Origin: a bacterium
Lineage (GTDB): Bacteria; Bacteroidota; Ignavibacteria; Kapaibacteriales; UBA2268
Assembly (NCBI GenBank): GCA_024710535.1
Contig: JANJUO010000646.1
Coordinates: 1 to 9,275, forward strand
DNA: 9,275 bases
Direction of reading: 5' to 3'
Part shown: positions 1-4,953 of the stretch, in pieces
Position numbering within the stretch: the first letter of the stretch is position 1
Layout of the letters: every line of letters starts with the position of its first letter
Position numbers and translations under genes: made by a program
Notes under the pieces: model-generated
The model's database searches: none
What the model saw: only the letters and a program-made list of their open reading frames with translations
Told to the model about the DNA's origin: nothing

Positions 1-141
1 AATGCTGAATCGCAGGTGCACCGTGCCGTGCAACGCTTCGCCCTGCTCGCCGTCGCTGGCGAATACGCGGCTGCCTGGGGGCTCACCGGATGGAAGCGCG
101 GCGACGCCACCAGCGGGATCAAGACGTGCCTGTCGGCGTGG
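1..141. repeat. Terminal direct repeat, left copy (circular overlap)
   Basis: The 141 bases here are identical to positions 9135-9275, the right end of the window. The codon frame of the DUF927 gene passes through the joint unbroken: frame at 9135 equals frame at 1. This is best read as the overlap of a circular contig rather than a biological long terminal repeat, so the unique circle is 9,134 bp. A true terminally redundant linear molecule is the alternative but is less likely, because the repeat lies in the middle of a coding region and has assembler-k-mer length. Confidence 0.95.
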
Positions 142-627
142 ATCGACAGCCGGGGCGGCACCGAAAATCTAGAGGAAGTCCGCATTCTGGAGCGCTTCCG
201 GGAGTTTATCGGCAAGCACTGGACCGGGCGTTTTGTGCCGTGGAACCGCGCCGACGACGACCATGCCCCGGGCAAGGATGGCACCGTCGGGTTCCGCAAG
301 ACCGAGACGAAGATGGGCACTATCGGAGACACCAGGAAAGAAATTACGTCCAGCACCTTCTACGTCACGTCGGAAGGCTGGGCGGAGATTTTCAAGGGCA
401 TGGACCCGCACCGCGCCGGCCAGGTGCTGCTTTCCCGCAAGATCCTCAAGCCTGGCGAGTGGACGCGCGGCGGCAAAACTGAAATTCGACCCTATCGCCG
501 CGAATACCTGCCCGGGGGCATGGGGCGCAGGCAGTGCTATGTCACGGCAGATGAGGCGTTCAACGGCCTCGACGTTTCCCAACGGAATGCGGGTGACTAC
601 ATCGAGGAGGGCACCGGCAATGCCTGA
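1..627 (+). CDS. DUF927 replicative helicase, C-terminal part (continues from 9134)
   Basis: This is the 3' third of the gene that starts at 7794; frame 1 is open from base 1 to the TGA at 625-627 and supplies residues 448-655 of a 655-aa protein. No start codon is needed here; the in-frame GTG at 16 is internal. The segment follows the ATPase core. It begins with a helical region rich in Ala/Leu/Arg, then a Trp- and charge-rich C-terminal portion (residues about 470-640), matching the winged-helix-like tail usual in DUF927 proteins. That tail is a plausible DNA- or origin-contacting region, but this role is inferred. The gene ends right at the iteron block, and its last codons contain GAGGAGGG (604-611), a strong ribosome site for the overlapping ATG at 620. 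Confidence 0.9.
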   Translation, partial: NAESQVHRAVQRFALLAVAGEYAAAWGLTGWKRGDATSGIKTCLSAWIDSRGGTENLEEVRILERFREFIGKHWTGRFVPWNRADDDHAPGKDGTVGFRKTETKMGTIGDTRKEITSSTFYVTSEGWAEIFKGMDPHRAGQVLLSRKILKPGEWTRGGKTEIRPYRREYLPGGMGRRQCYVTADEAFNGLDVSQRNAGDYIEEGTGNA

Positions 628-1108
628 GCAAGACGTCCCGAATGGGAAACAGGGAAACACGCCAGCACCCAGACGGGAAACACGGGTGTTTCCCGTCAAA
701 ATCAAGCATCCATGCGGGTTTGCGGGCAATTTTGTGCCGTGGGAAACGCGGGAAACAGGTTTTGTAGTGGGGGGTAGAGTCGATCACAAAAACGACCAGA
801 AATTCCCCCCGGAATACACCCGCGCCCCCGCCCCCCGGATAGCTGAAAAAAGTCGCGGGCCAGAAAACAGGGGATTACTTGTTTCCCTTGTTTCCTTCGT
901 GAGAGTTAGTGAGTATCCATGCGGGTTTGCGGGCGGTTCGAACGGGAAACACCCGTGTTGCCGTCTGTTTCCCGTGTTTCCTATCACCCGCGAGAGTGCC
1001 CGGGGCAACGGGTCCTCCCTGGCTCTTTCCCCTGCGGGTAATCGCGACCGCGTTGAAATCCTAGGCTGCAACTTCCTGGCATTGGCAACATTGGGGGTGA
1101 CCAAGTGA
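620..1108 (+). CDS. Doubtful 162-aa ORF running through the iteron region
   Basis: An open frame starts at ATG 620, overlapping the DUF927 stop by 8 bases, with GAGGAGGG eight bases upstream. It ends at TGA 1106-1108, overlapping the GTG start of the next gene. On layout alone it looks like a coupled operon gene. The product, however, is repetitive and low in complexity. It has two copies of a PCGFAG peptide encoded by the 20-bp DNA repeat, and runs such as WETRET and FPVFP encoded by the GGGAAAC boxes. Third codon positions are far less GC-rich than in the neighbouring genes, and no domain is recognisable. Either the frame is a by-product of iteron repeats in GC-rich DNA, or a poorly constrained protein is laid over an origin. 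I favour the former, with real doubt because of the good ribosome site. Confidence 0.3.
   Translation: MPEQDVPNGKQGNTPAPRRETRVFPVKIKHPCGFAGNFVPWETRETGFVVGGRVDHKNDQKFPPEYTRAPAPRIAEKSRGPENRGLLVSLVSFVRVSEYPCGFAGGSNGKHPCCRLFPVFPITRESARGNGSSLALSPAGNRDRVEILGCNFLALATLGVTK
673..696. repeat. 24-bp palindrome built from two iterons
   Basis: Arms ACGGGAAACAC (673-683) and its exact reverse complement (686-696) are separated by GG. The palindrome contains one direct and one inverted iteron. It could bind a dimer of the replication protein, or extrude as a hairpin for initiation. Confidence 0.75.
708..727 (+). repeat. 20-bp direct repeat, copy 1
   Basis: ATCCATGCGGGTTTGCGGGC is repeated exactly at 915-934, 207 bp downstream, one copy in each iteron block. 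Its two TGCGGG(T/C) halves suggest it may itself be a binding site different from the GGGAAAC boxes. Confidence 0.85.
915..934 (+). repeat. 20-bp direct repeat, copy 2
   Basis: This is an exact second copy of the repeat at 708-727. It lies just before the iteron at 944. A fortuitous exact 20-bp match within 210 bp is very unlikely, so it is probably a functional element of the origin or a local duplication. Confidence 0.85.
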
Positions 1109-1740
1109 CCGAGCTGAAAACTTGCGACCCCGAATCGCCTGAACAGGCCCAGCAGTCACTTTCCGGCCTGCTCGACCACCCCGATCTACTACGCGTGCGC
1201 ATCCTGCCGGCGCAATTGGCCAGGGCGCTCGACGTCTCGAAACAGTCCGTTTCCCGCTGGGTGCGCGACGGCTGGGTGACGCTTGGTGCTGATGGCCGGC
1301 TCGACCCTGTTGTGGCCATCGGGCAACTGCTGCGCCGCTGCGATCCGGGACGGCTGCGGGCGCGATGGCTGCGCCAGGCTGTGACCGAAGTTCAGGAGCT
1401 GCGCGAGGCGGCCGCCAGTGCAGACGCGCGCGTCGCCGAAGTCGAGGCGCGGCTCGGCGCTGAGCTGGCTGCGGCGCGTCACCGAATCGAATACCTCGAC
1501 CACTTCGCCGCCGACCTCGACTGCATGCTCGAGGGCGTGCTCAATCTGGTGCGCGACTCCGAGCTGGCCCTGCGCGGAACAAGGGACGCCGACGAATGGC
1601 TCGAGCTGGTCGACCGCATCGAGGCCGCCGCCGCAGAAGCGTGCGATCAGGAGGGCTGTGGCCCGGATGCATTGACTGCCGACGCTCTGGCCGCACTCAC
1701 GGCGCGCGACGCTTCGACACCGGAGGGGGGCGGGGAATGA
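1105..1740 (+). CDS. HTH/coiled-coil protein, probable small terminase subunit (TerS-like)
   Basis: A 211-aa protein starts at GTG 1105, preceded by GGGGGTGA at 1094-1101. Residues about 36-57 (LARALDVSKQSVSRWVRDG) form a clear helix-turn-helix of the kind seen in Nu1-like small terminases and in DNA-binding regulators. Residues about 90-150 are a charged, Ala/Glu/Arg-rich helical stretch suitable for oligomerisation, followed by an acidic Ala-rich tail. An N-terminal HTH, central coiled coil and acidic end, two genes before a capsid protein, fit a TerS that would mark satellite DNA for packaging by a helper's large terminase. No large subunit follows. A transcriptional regulator of the capsid operon is the main alternative. 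The stop overlaps the next ATG (ATGA). Confidence 0.65.
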   Translation: MTELKTCDPESPEQAQQSLSGLLDHPDLLRVRILPAQLARALDVSKQSVSRWVRDGWVTLGADGRLDPVVAIGQLLRRCDPGRLRARWLRQAVTEVQELREAAASADARVAEVEARLGAELAAARHRIEYLDHFAADLDCMLEGVLNLVRDSELALRGTRDADEWLELVDRIEAAAAEACDQEGCGPDALTADALAALTARDASTPEGGGE

Positions 1741-2174
1741 CGGCACCGACCAGCACCAGCATCCCGCTGCTGTACGGCACGCTCCTGGCTGCCGGCGTCG
1801 ACGACCCTGCAGTCGACGAATGGCTGCGCGTCGGCGTGCGCACCTACCTGTCGGAAAACGGCAGGATCACGCTGGAGCAGGCGCTAGGCCTGCCGCGTCG
1901 ACGCCCTGCGCAGGCCGTGCGCGACTTCTGGCTGGCCGCTGCCGCTAACCATTTCACCGGCTCGCCTTGGCAGCGCGCCGACGCGCTGGCCGCCGCCGTC
2001 AAGAATTTCTCTAACCGCACCTGGCCAAGCTGGCACGATCACAAAGCGCCGCCCGCCTCCTCCGACGCGCTGCAGCGGGCGCTATTCCATGCCCACAAGA
2101 CCGGCCTGAAGATCCCCGCCACGGCACAGGGGCTGCTGAAGATCATCGCTAACCAAAACCCGGTTTCTGGTTAG
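1737..2174 (+). CDS. Hypothetical protein between TerS-like and capsid genes
   Basis: A 145-aa protein starts at ATG 1737, which overlaps the preceding stop (ATGA) and follows a purine-rich GGAGGGGGG ribosome site. I do not recognise the family. The N-terminal half (about residues 10-75) is mostly helical and alternates Leu/Ala with acidic residues. The middle is Trp-rich (three Trp between about residues 75 and 105). The C-terminal end is basic. There are no Cys residues, signal peptide or clear membrane segment. It occupies the place where TerL and portal genes lie in complete phages, but at this size it can be neither. A head-morphogenesis or packaging-adaptor role is suggested only by position. 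Weak dyad symmetry (GGTTTCTGGTT region, about 2150-2180) lies at its 3' end. Confidence 0.7.
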   Translation: MTAPTSTSIPLLYGTLLAAGVDDPAVDEWLRVGVRTYLSENGRITLEQALGLPRRRPAQAVRDFWLAAAANHFTGSPWQRADALAAAVKNFSNRTWPSWHDHKAPPASSDALQRALFHAHKTGLKIPATAQGLLKIIANQNPVSG

Positions 2175-2220
2175 CGGGTTGTATCTGATGATGAAGCTAC
2201 CCCAACTACCGGAGATTCAA

Positions 2221-3321
2221 ATGTCGTACGGAAGCGCAGCACACAACGAACTCAGCCGCGCGCTGGCCGCTGCAATGGCCACCAGCGGCGAATACGGACC
2301 CGCGCACCTGGGCCTCAGCGCCAAGGACTTGCGCGACTACAGTGTCAGCCGAGGTGTGCTCGCCGCCGCGGGCGGCAACGTGGCAAACACCCTCGAGGGC
2401 GAGTGCTCCAACGCAATTTCAAAGCGCCTGGGCGCGGTCGCGAACCCGCACGGCTTCTTTGTGCCGCTCGACATTCAGATGCGCGACATGACAGCGGCCG
2501 GCGCCAGCGGCTCGAACTACCTTGTGGGCACCCGGCCGTTGACCTTTATGGACGCGGTACGGAACCGCAGCGTTGTGATGCGCCTGGGCGCGACGCAGAT
2601 CGACAACATGACCGCCAATGCGACCATTCCGCGTATCAGCGCCGACTCGACGGCGTACTGGCTCGCCAGCGAATCCGTGCCGCTCACAGAATCCCAGCCA
2701 ACCATCGGTCAGCTTTCGCTGTCGCCCAAACATGCCGGCGCGTACACCGAGGTAAGCCGGCTGATGGCGCTGCAGGCACCTGGTGTCGATAGCCTGCTGA
2801 TGGCCACCCTGGCCGGCTCCGTGGGCACCGCGATCGATGCGGCCGCGATCGCTGGCACCGGGGCAGATGGCCAGCCCACCGGCATCATCAACACGGCGGG
2901 CGTCGGCACCTTCACCGGCACCTCTTTGGCGTGGGCTGCGCTGATCGAGGCGCAGGCCGATGTACTCGGCGGCAGCGAAGTCGACCCGGCCCAATGTGGC
3001 TTTGCCACGACGGCGGCCGTCGCGCAGACGCTGATGGGCCGGCAGCGATTCACCGGCACCGATTCACCGCTTTGGCAAGGCACCTACGGCGACGGCATCG
3101 TGGCCGGTTGCCGCGCGCTGGCCAGCGGCAACGTGCCGGCGTCGACGATGGTGTTCGGGCACTGGCCGAGCTTGGTGATTGCGAACTGGGGCGTCCTGCA
3201 AATCGAGGCAAACCCCTACGCGAACTTCGCTGCAGGCATCCTCGGCATTCGTGCGATGGCTGCAGTCGACATCGGCGTGCGCCGCGCCGCCGACTTCAGC
3301 GTGGCGACTTCGATTACCTAA
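2221..3321 (+). CDS. HK97-fold major capsid protein
   Basis: A 366-aa protein. ATG 2221 is chosen because GGAG (2211-2214) lies six bases upstream; the TTG at 2179 and ATGs at 2188/2191 have no comparable site. The sequence follows the phage_capsid (HK97 gp5-like) family closely. There is an N-terminal helical linker (RDYSVSRGVLAAAGG, residues 38-52), FFVPLD (79-84) at the start of the shell domain, SNYLVGT and the RNRSVVMRLGAT segment (114-125). IPRISADSTAYWLASE (136-151), AIDAAAIAGTGADGQPTGI (204-222) and a C-terminal NPYANFAAGILGIRAMAAVDIGVRR part (331-355) complete it. The closest subtype I know is the capsid half of ClpP-protease/capsid fusion proteins, here without any protease. It would assemble the satellite's shell. 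No scaffold, protease or portal gene accompanies it. Confidence 0.93.
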   Translation: MSYGSAAHNELSRALAAAMATSGEYGPAHLGLSAKDLRDYSVSRGVLAAAGGNVANTLEGECSNAISKRLGAVANPHGFFVPLDIQMRDMTAAGASGSNYLVGTRPLTFMDAVRNRSVVMRLGATQIDNMTANATIPRISADSTAYWLASESVPLTESQPTIGQLSLSPKHAGAYTEVSRLMALQAPGVDSLLMATLAGSVGTAIDAAAIAGTGADGQPTGIINTAGVGTFTGTSLAWAALIEAQADVLGGSEVDPAQCGFATTAAVAQTLMGRQRFTGTDSPLWQGTYGDGIVAGCRALASGNVPASTMVFGHWPSLVIANWGVLQIEANPYANFAAGILGIRAMAAVDIGVRRAADFSVATSIT

Positions 3322-3338
3322 CGAGGAGAACAGACCCC

Positions 3339-3596
3339 ATGAATCACTACATTTTCCAGGTTAAACGCGCATTCAAGAGCGTCTCGGGACGCGAGTGCAA
3401 GCCCGGGGAAGCCGTCGAGCTGACCGACCGCGAGGAGGTTCGGCGGCTACTGTCGCTCGGGTTCGTCATTCCGGGTGGCCTGCGGACCGCTGACCGCGAG
3501 GAACCTGGCAGCCGCAAGCTGGACGGCGCCCCGGCTGGACCGCGCAAGTTCAAGGCCGTCAACCCCACCACGTTCTACACGAGGGTGATGCCATGA
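3339..3596 (+). CDS. Small head-associated protein A (hypothetical)
   Basis: An 85-aa protein starts at ATG 3339, with GAGGAG at 3323-3328, 17 bp after the capsid gene stop. The N-terminal half reads as a compact beta-rich module with the pattern Y-x-x-x-V-K-R ... G-E-A-V-E-L ... L-L-S-L-G-F-V-I-P. The rest (about residues 48-85) is basic, Gly/Pro-rich and probably flexible. The first 45 residues resemble the next gene's product in order and spacing of key residues, so the two are probably paralogs. Small proteins of this type often follow capsid genes in Proteobacterial prophages, but their function is not known to me. A capsid decoration or head-completion role is a positional guess. The stop overlaps the next ATG. 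Confidence 0.75.
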   Translation: MNHYIFQVKRAFKSVSGRECKPGEAVELTDREEVRRLLSLGFVIPGGLRTADREEPGSRKLDGAPAGPRKFKAVNPTTFYTRVMP

Positions 3597-3808
3597 AAAG
3601 AGAGCCAATGTGCACCTACCGCGTATTGCGCGCGATTCATAACGGCGGGCAAGTTGTTGGCGCGGGTCAATTGGTCGAGCTGCCCCGGCCAATCGGCGCG
3701 AACCTGACGGCCTGCGGACGCGTCGAGCCGCGCGATCCTGAACAGCTCGACGACGCTGTGCCGGCACCTGCTTTTCGCAACCCCGAGCGCGGTATCGGCC
3801 GACGCTGA
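3593..3808 (+). CDS. Small head-associated protein B (hypothetical)
   Basis: A 71-aa protein starts at ATG 3593, overlapping the previous stop (ATGA) with GAGGGTG just upstream. An internal ATG at 3608 is an alternative start. Residues 7-46 have the same module as protein A: YRVLRA, then GGQVVGAGQLVELP, then L..CGRVEPRD. The module Y-x-V ... G-x-x-V-E-L ... L-x-x-x-G-x-V-x-P suggests a small beta-barrel with a helix. The C-terminal 25 residues are proline- and charge-rich. It is the last gene of the tightly packed capsid cluster; about 170 bp without a gene follow. The role is unknown, and decoration or head-joining is possible from position. Confidence 0.72.
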   Translation: MKREPMCTYRVLRAIHNGGQVVGAGQLVELPRPIGANLTACGRVEPRDPEQLDDAVPAPAFRNPERGIGRR

Positions 3809-3818
3809 TGGTTTCAGC

Positions 3819-3896
3819 CCGCAGACTGCCGCCGAGCTGGGCATGGGTCGTCTGCGGAGTCCCCCGGGGGACATGGTTATGCCCAGCACGGGCGGC
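3819..3896. other. Strongly self-complementary region with possible pseudoknot
   Basis: The 170 bp between 3809 and 3978 hold no convincing gene. Several exact complementary pairs sit in a 78-bp stretch: CCGCAGAC (3819-3826) with 3850-3857; GCCGCC (3828-3833) with 3891-3896; GCTGGGCAT (3836-3844) with 3879-3887; and a 14-bp palindrome GTCCCCCGGGGGAC (3859-3872). The second and third pairs nest to form one long stem whose loop contains the palindrome. The first pair crosses that stem, giving either a pseudoknot or two alternative folds. It could be a structured RNA, an mRNA processing or attenuation element, or a cos/pac-like packaging site. There is no T-run after it, so it is not a standard terminator. 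Confidence 0.5.
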
Positions 3897-3978
3897 GCTT
3901 GGTTGAAAGCGCTGCGAGCCGCATCCGGCGCGCCACACCTCCTTTCGGCGTGCGACGGCGGCAACCCCACAATCATCA

Positions 3979-4125
3979 ATGACCAGGCTTTTTAGAACCC
4001 GAATCTATCGAGAGTGCATCATCGGCGGGAGGCGCTATAGCCCCGGCTGTTTTGCGTGGGTCGACCGCAACACCTTTCGGCAGCTCGTTGATATTTTCGC
4101 TGTCGATCCCCGCGCGCGCCAATGA
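3979..4125 (+). CDS. 48-aa small protein (hypothetical)
   Basis: A short gene starts at ATG 3979 and stops at TGA 4123-4125, overlapping the next ATG by four bases (ATGA), as in most junctions here. The frame is open back only to a stop at 3904 and has no other start. There is no strong ribosome site (upstream CAATCATCA). The peptide is basic and aromatic: MTRLFRTRIYRE, then IIGGRRYSPGCFAWVDR, then FRQLVDIFAVDPR. Its order (strand, GG-turn, P-G-x-x-x-W-V, helix with Leu-Val, x-V-x-P) recalls the two small proteins at 3339 and 3593, so it may be a third, diverged member. Evidence rests on the coupling, the coherent composition and that similarity. Function unknown. Confidence 0.55.
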   Translation: MTRLFRTRIYRECIIGGRRYSPGCFAWVDRNTFRQLVDIFAVDPRARQ

Positions 4126-4463
4126 GGCGCTGCCCGTCCTGCGGCCTGCCAATTGGCCGCGTCGGCACCATCACCGTCTTCGCCGGCAGCACCAACGACA
4201 ACCTGGTGCATGGGGTGTTCGCCATTTGTGCGCGCTGCACGACCGAAAGCCACCGCCTACCCGCCACCAGCCGTAGCAAGCGCATCAGCCGGGCCGGCGA
4301 CCGCGCGCTGGCGCATCCTGAAAAATTCCTGTGCACCACTTACCCGAGTATCGGCGCGGCGCGTCTCGCAGTGGCGCTGCTCGGGCATCCTGCGCACTCG
4401 CAGGAGGCGTTAAAGGCGATGGGTTGGGGTGATGGTATAGGCGAGGCCGAGAAAACGCCGTAG
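4122..4463 (+). CDS. CxxC zinc-ribbon-like hypothetical protein
   Basis: A 113-aa protein starts at ATG 4122 inside the preceding stop; an in-frame TGA at 4089 excludes a much longer form. Two CxxC pairs, C4/C7 (RRCPSCG) and C36/C39 (AICARCT), about 28 residues apart, form a probable zinc ribbon. It resembles the C-x2-C-Gly/Leu-Pro knuckles of small DNA- or RNA-binding proteins. Residues about 45-65 are Arg/Ser-rich and basic. The C-terminal third (YPSIGAARLAVALLGHP ... ALKAMGWG) looks like a small helical domain. Translation probably depends on coupling to the 48-aa gene. It ends the second + strand cluster before a roughly 146-bp leader. A regulator or nucleic-acid-binding accessory is plausible, but the function is unknown. 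Confidence 0.65.
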   Translation: MRRCPSCGLPIGRVGTITVFAGSTNDNLVHGVFAICARCTTESHRLPATSRSKRISRAGDRALAHPEKFLCTTYPSIGAARLAVALLGHPAHSQEALKAMGWGDGIGEAEKTP

Positions 4464-4484
4464 CGTCGATTCTGGAGGGACGGT

Positions 4485-4512
4485 TTGCAGAAGCTGCGGG
4501 GTGGCGTACAGT
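4485..4512 (+). promoter_or_regulatory. Possible sigma70 promoter for the 4610 gene
   Basis: TTGCAG (4485-4490) and TACAGT (4507-4512) are spaced by 16 bp, giving four matches of six to each consensus hexamer. A downstream hairpin, a one-gene unit and a terminator make an independent promoter here sensible, but the match is only moderate. Confidence 0.35.
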
Positions 4513-4520
4513 GTAAGCCG

Positions 4521-4537
4521 TCCAACACCCTGTTGGA
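4521..4537. promoter_or_regulatory. Perfect 7-bp hairpin/operator in the leader
   Basis: TCCAACA and TGTTGGA flank CCC, directly downstream of the putative promoter and about 72 bases before the start codon at 4610. It could be an operator dyad at the transcription start or a stabilising 5' hairpin. No T-run follows, so it is not a terminator. Confidence 0.5.
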
Positions 4538-4609
4538 TGAGCGGGGCGACCAAGTGTTGAAGCACGAGGCCACCCCTAGATCACAAATCAGTTTACGAGG
4601 AACCGATCC

Positions 4610-4891
4610 ATGACCTTTGACAATTCTACGCCCACGCAAGACACGCCCACCGCACGGAATGTCGATTTCGCATTCACGAGCCCGCTCTACCAGTTGCACC
4701 CCGACGCCGACCCTGGCGACGTCCGCGACCAGTTGAGCGCAAGGCTCGCCCAACTGAGCGCCATGCTGATGATGATCCACGGAAACGGCTTCGATAATTT
4801 CGAAAGCTGGTCTGATCACGTCAAGCAAAACTATTTGTGGGGCTGCTCGATGCTGGCGGAGGAGTGCAAGGAGCTGGAAATCCACCTCTGA
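4610..4891 (+). CDS. 93-aa hypothetical protein, stand-alone cassette
   Basis: ATG 4610 has GAGG at 4597-4600. The N-terminal 20 residues are Thr/Pro/Asp-rich and probably disordered. From residue about 22 the protein becomes a compact helical domain: FTSPLYQLHPDADPGDVRDQ, then a Leu/Met-rich helix (QLSAMLMMIHGNGFDNF), then NYLWGCSMLAEECKEL. The pattern of a two-helix bundle with a conserved-looking NYLW and AEEC-x-EL end recalls short DUF3077/XAC0095-like proteins of Proteobacteria, but I cannot assign it firmly. There are no membrane segments. It is the only gene here with its own putative promoter, leader hairpin and terminator, lying between the capsid cluster and attP. That is the typical place for an accessory cargo gene in satellites. 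Function unknown. Confidence 0.75.
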   Translation: MTFDNSTPTQDTPTARNVDFAFTSPLYQLHPDADPGDVRDQLSARLAQLSAMLMMIHGNGFDNFESWSDHVKQNYLWGCSMLAEECKELEIHL

Positions 4892-4916
4892 GCCCCACAA
4901 GTAATCAGATCCCGAG

Positions 4917-4946
4917 AACCCGGCCGTGCGCCGGGTTTCGTTTGTT
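4917..4946 (+). terminator. Rho-independent terminator
   Basis: The stem AACCCGGC (4917-4924) pairs with GCCGGGTT (4930-4937) across a five-base loop. TCGTTTGTT follows, a moderate U-rich tail. It lies 25 bp after the stop of the 4610 gene and separates it from attP and the integrase. Confidence 0.85.
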
Positions 4947-4953
4947 CTGCACC

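Larger units (their letters stand above)
644..982. other. Candidate replication origin: GGGAAAC iterons in two blocks
   Basis: The 7-base box GGGAAAC occurs directly at 644, 652, 675, 741, 750 and 944. It occurs inverted (GTTTCCC) at 688, 881 and 967, with one-mismatch inverted copies GTTTCCT at 890 and 976. Many are paired 8-9 bp apart (644/652, 741/750, 881/890, 967/976), close to one helical turn. Block A (644-756) and block B (881-982) each hold one copy of a 20-bp direct repeat. The position directly after a DUF927 helicase gene parallels P4-type satellites, whose origin and crr regions are iteron arrays bound by the replication protein. No promoter or RNA gene is evident here. The origin role is inferred from arrangement. 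Confidence 0.6.

Noticed and set aside
936..950. GGTTCGAAC, resembling a tRNA T-arm
   Set aside because: No acceptor, anticodon or D-arm partners surround it, and the following bases are an iteron. There is no tRNA here or elsewhere in the window that I can support.
784..1104. 106-codon minus-strand frame across the iterons
   Set aside because: Its peptide is only the iteron and 20-bp repeat sequence read backwards, with no ribosome site, so it is less supported than the + strand frame.
3447..3979. Two overlapping minus-strand frames (163 and 134 codons) over the small head genes
   Set aside because: Both are antisense to coupled + strand genes with good ribosome sites. Their composition is Arg/Ala-rich without motifs, and an AAAGGAGG on the minus strand near 3940 leads only to a 19-codon frame.
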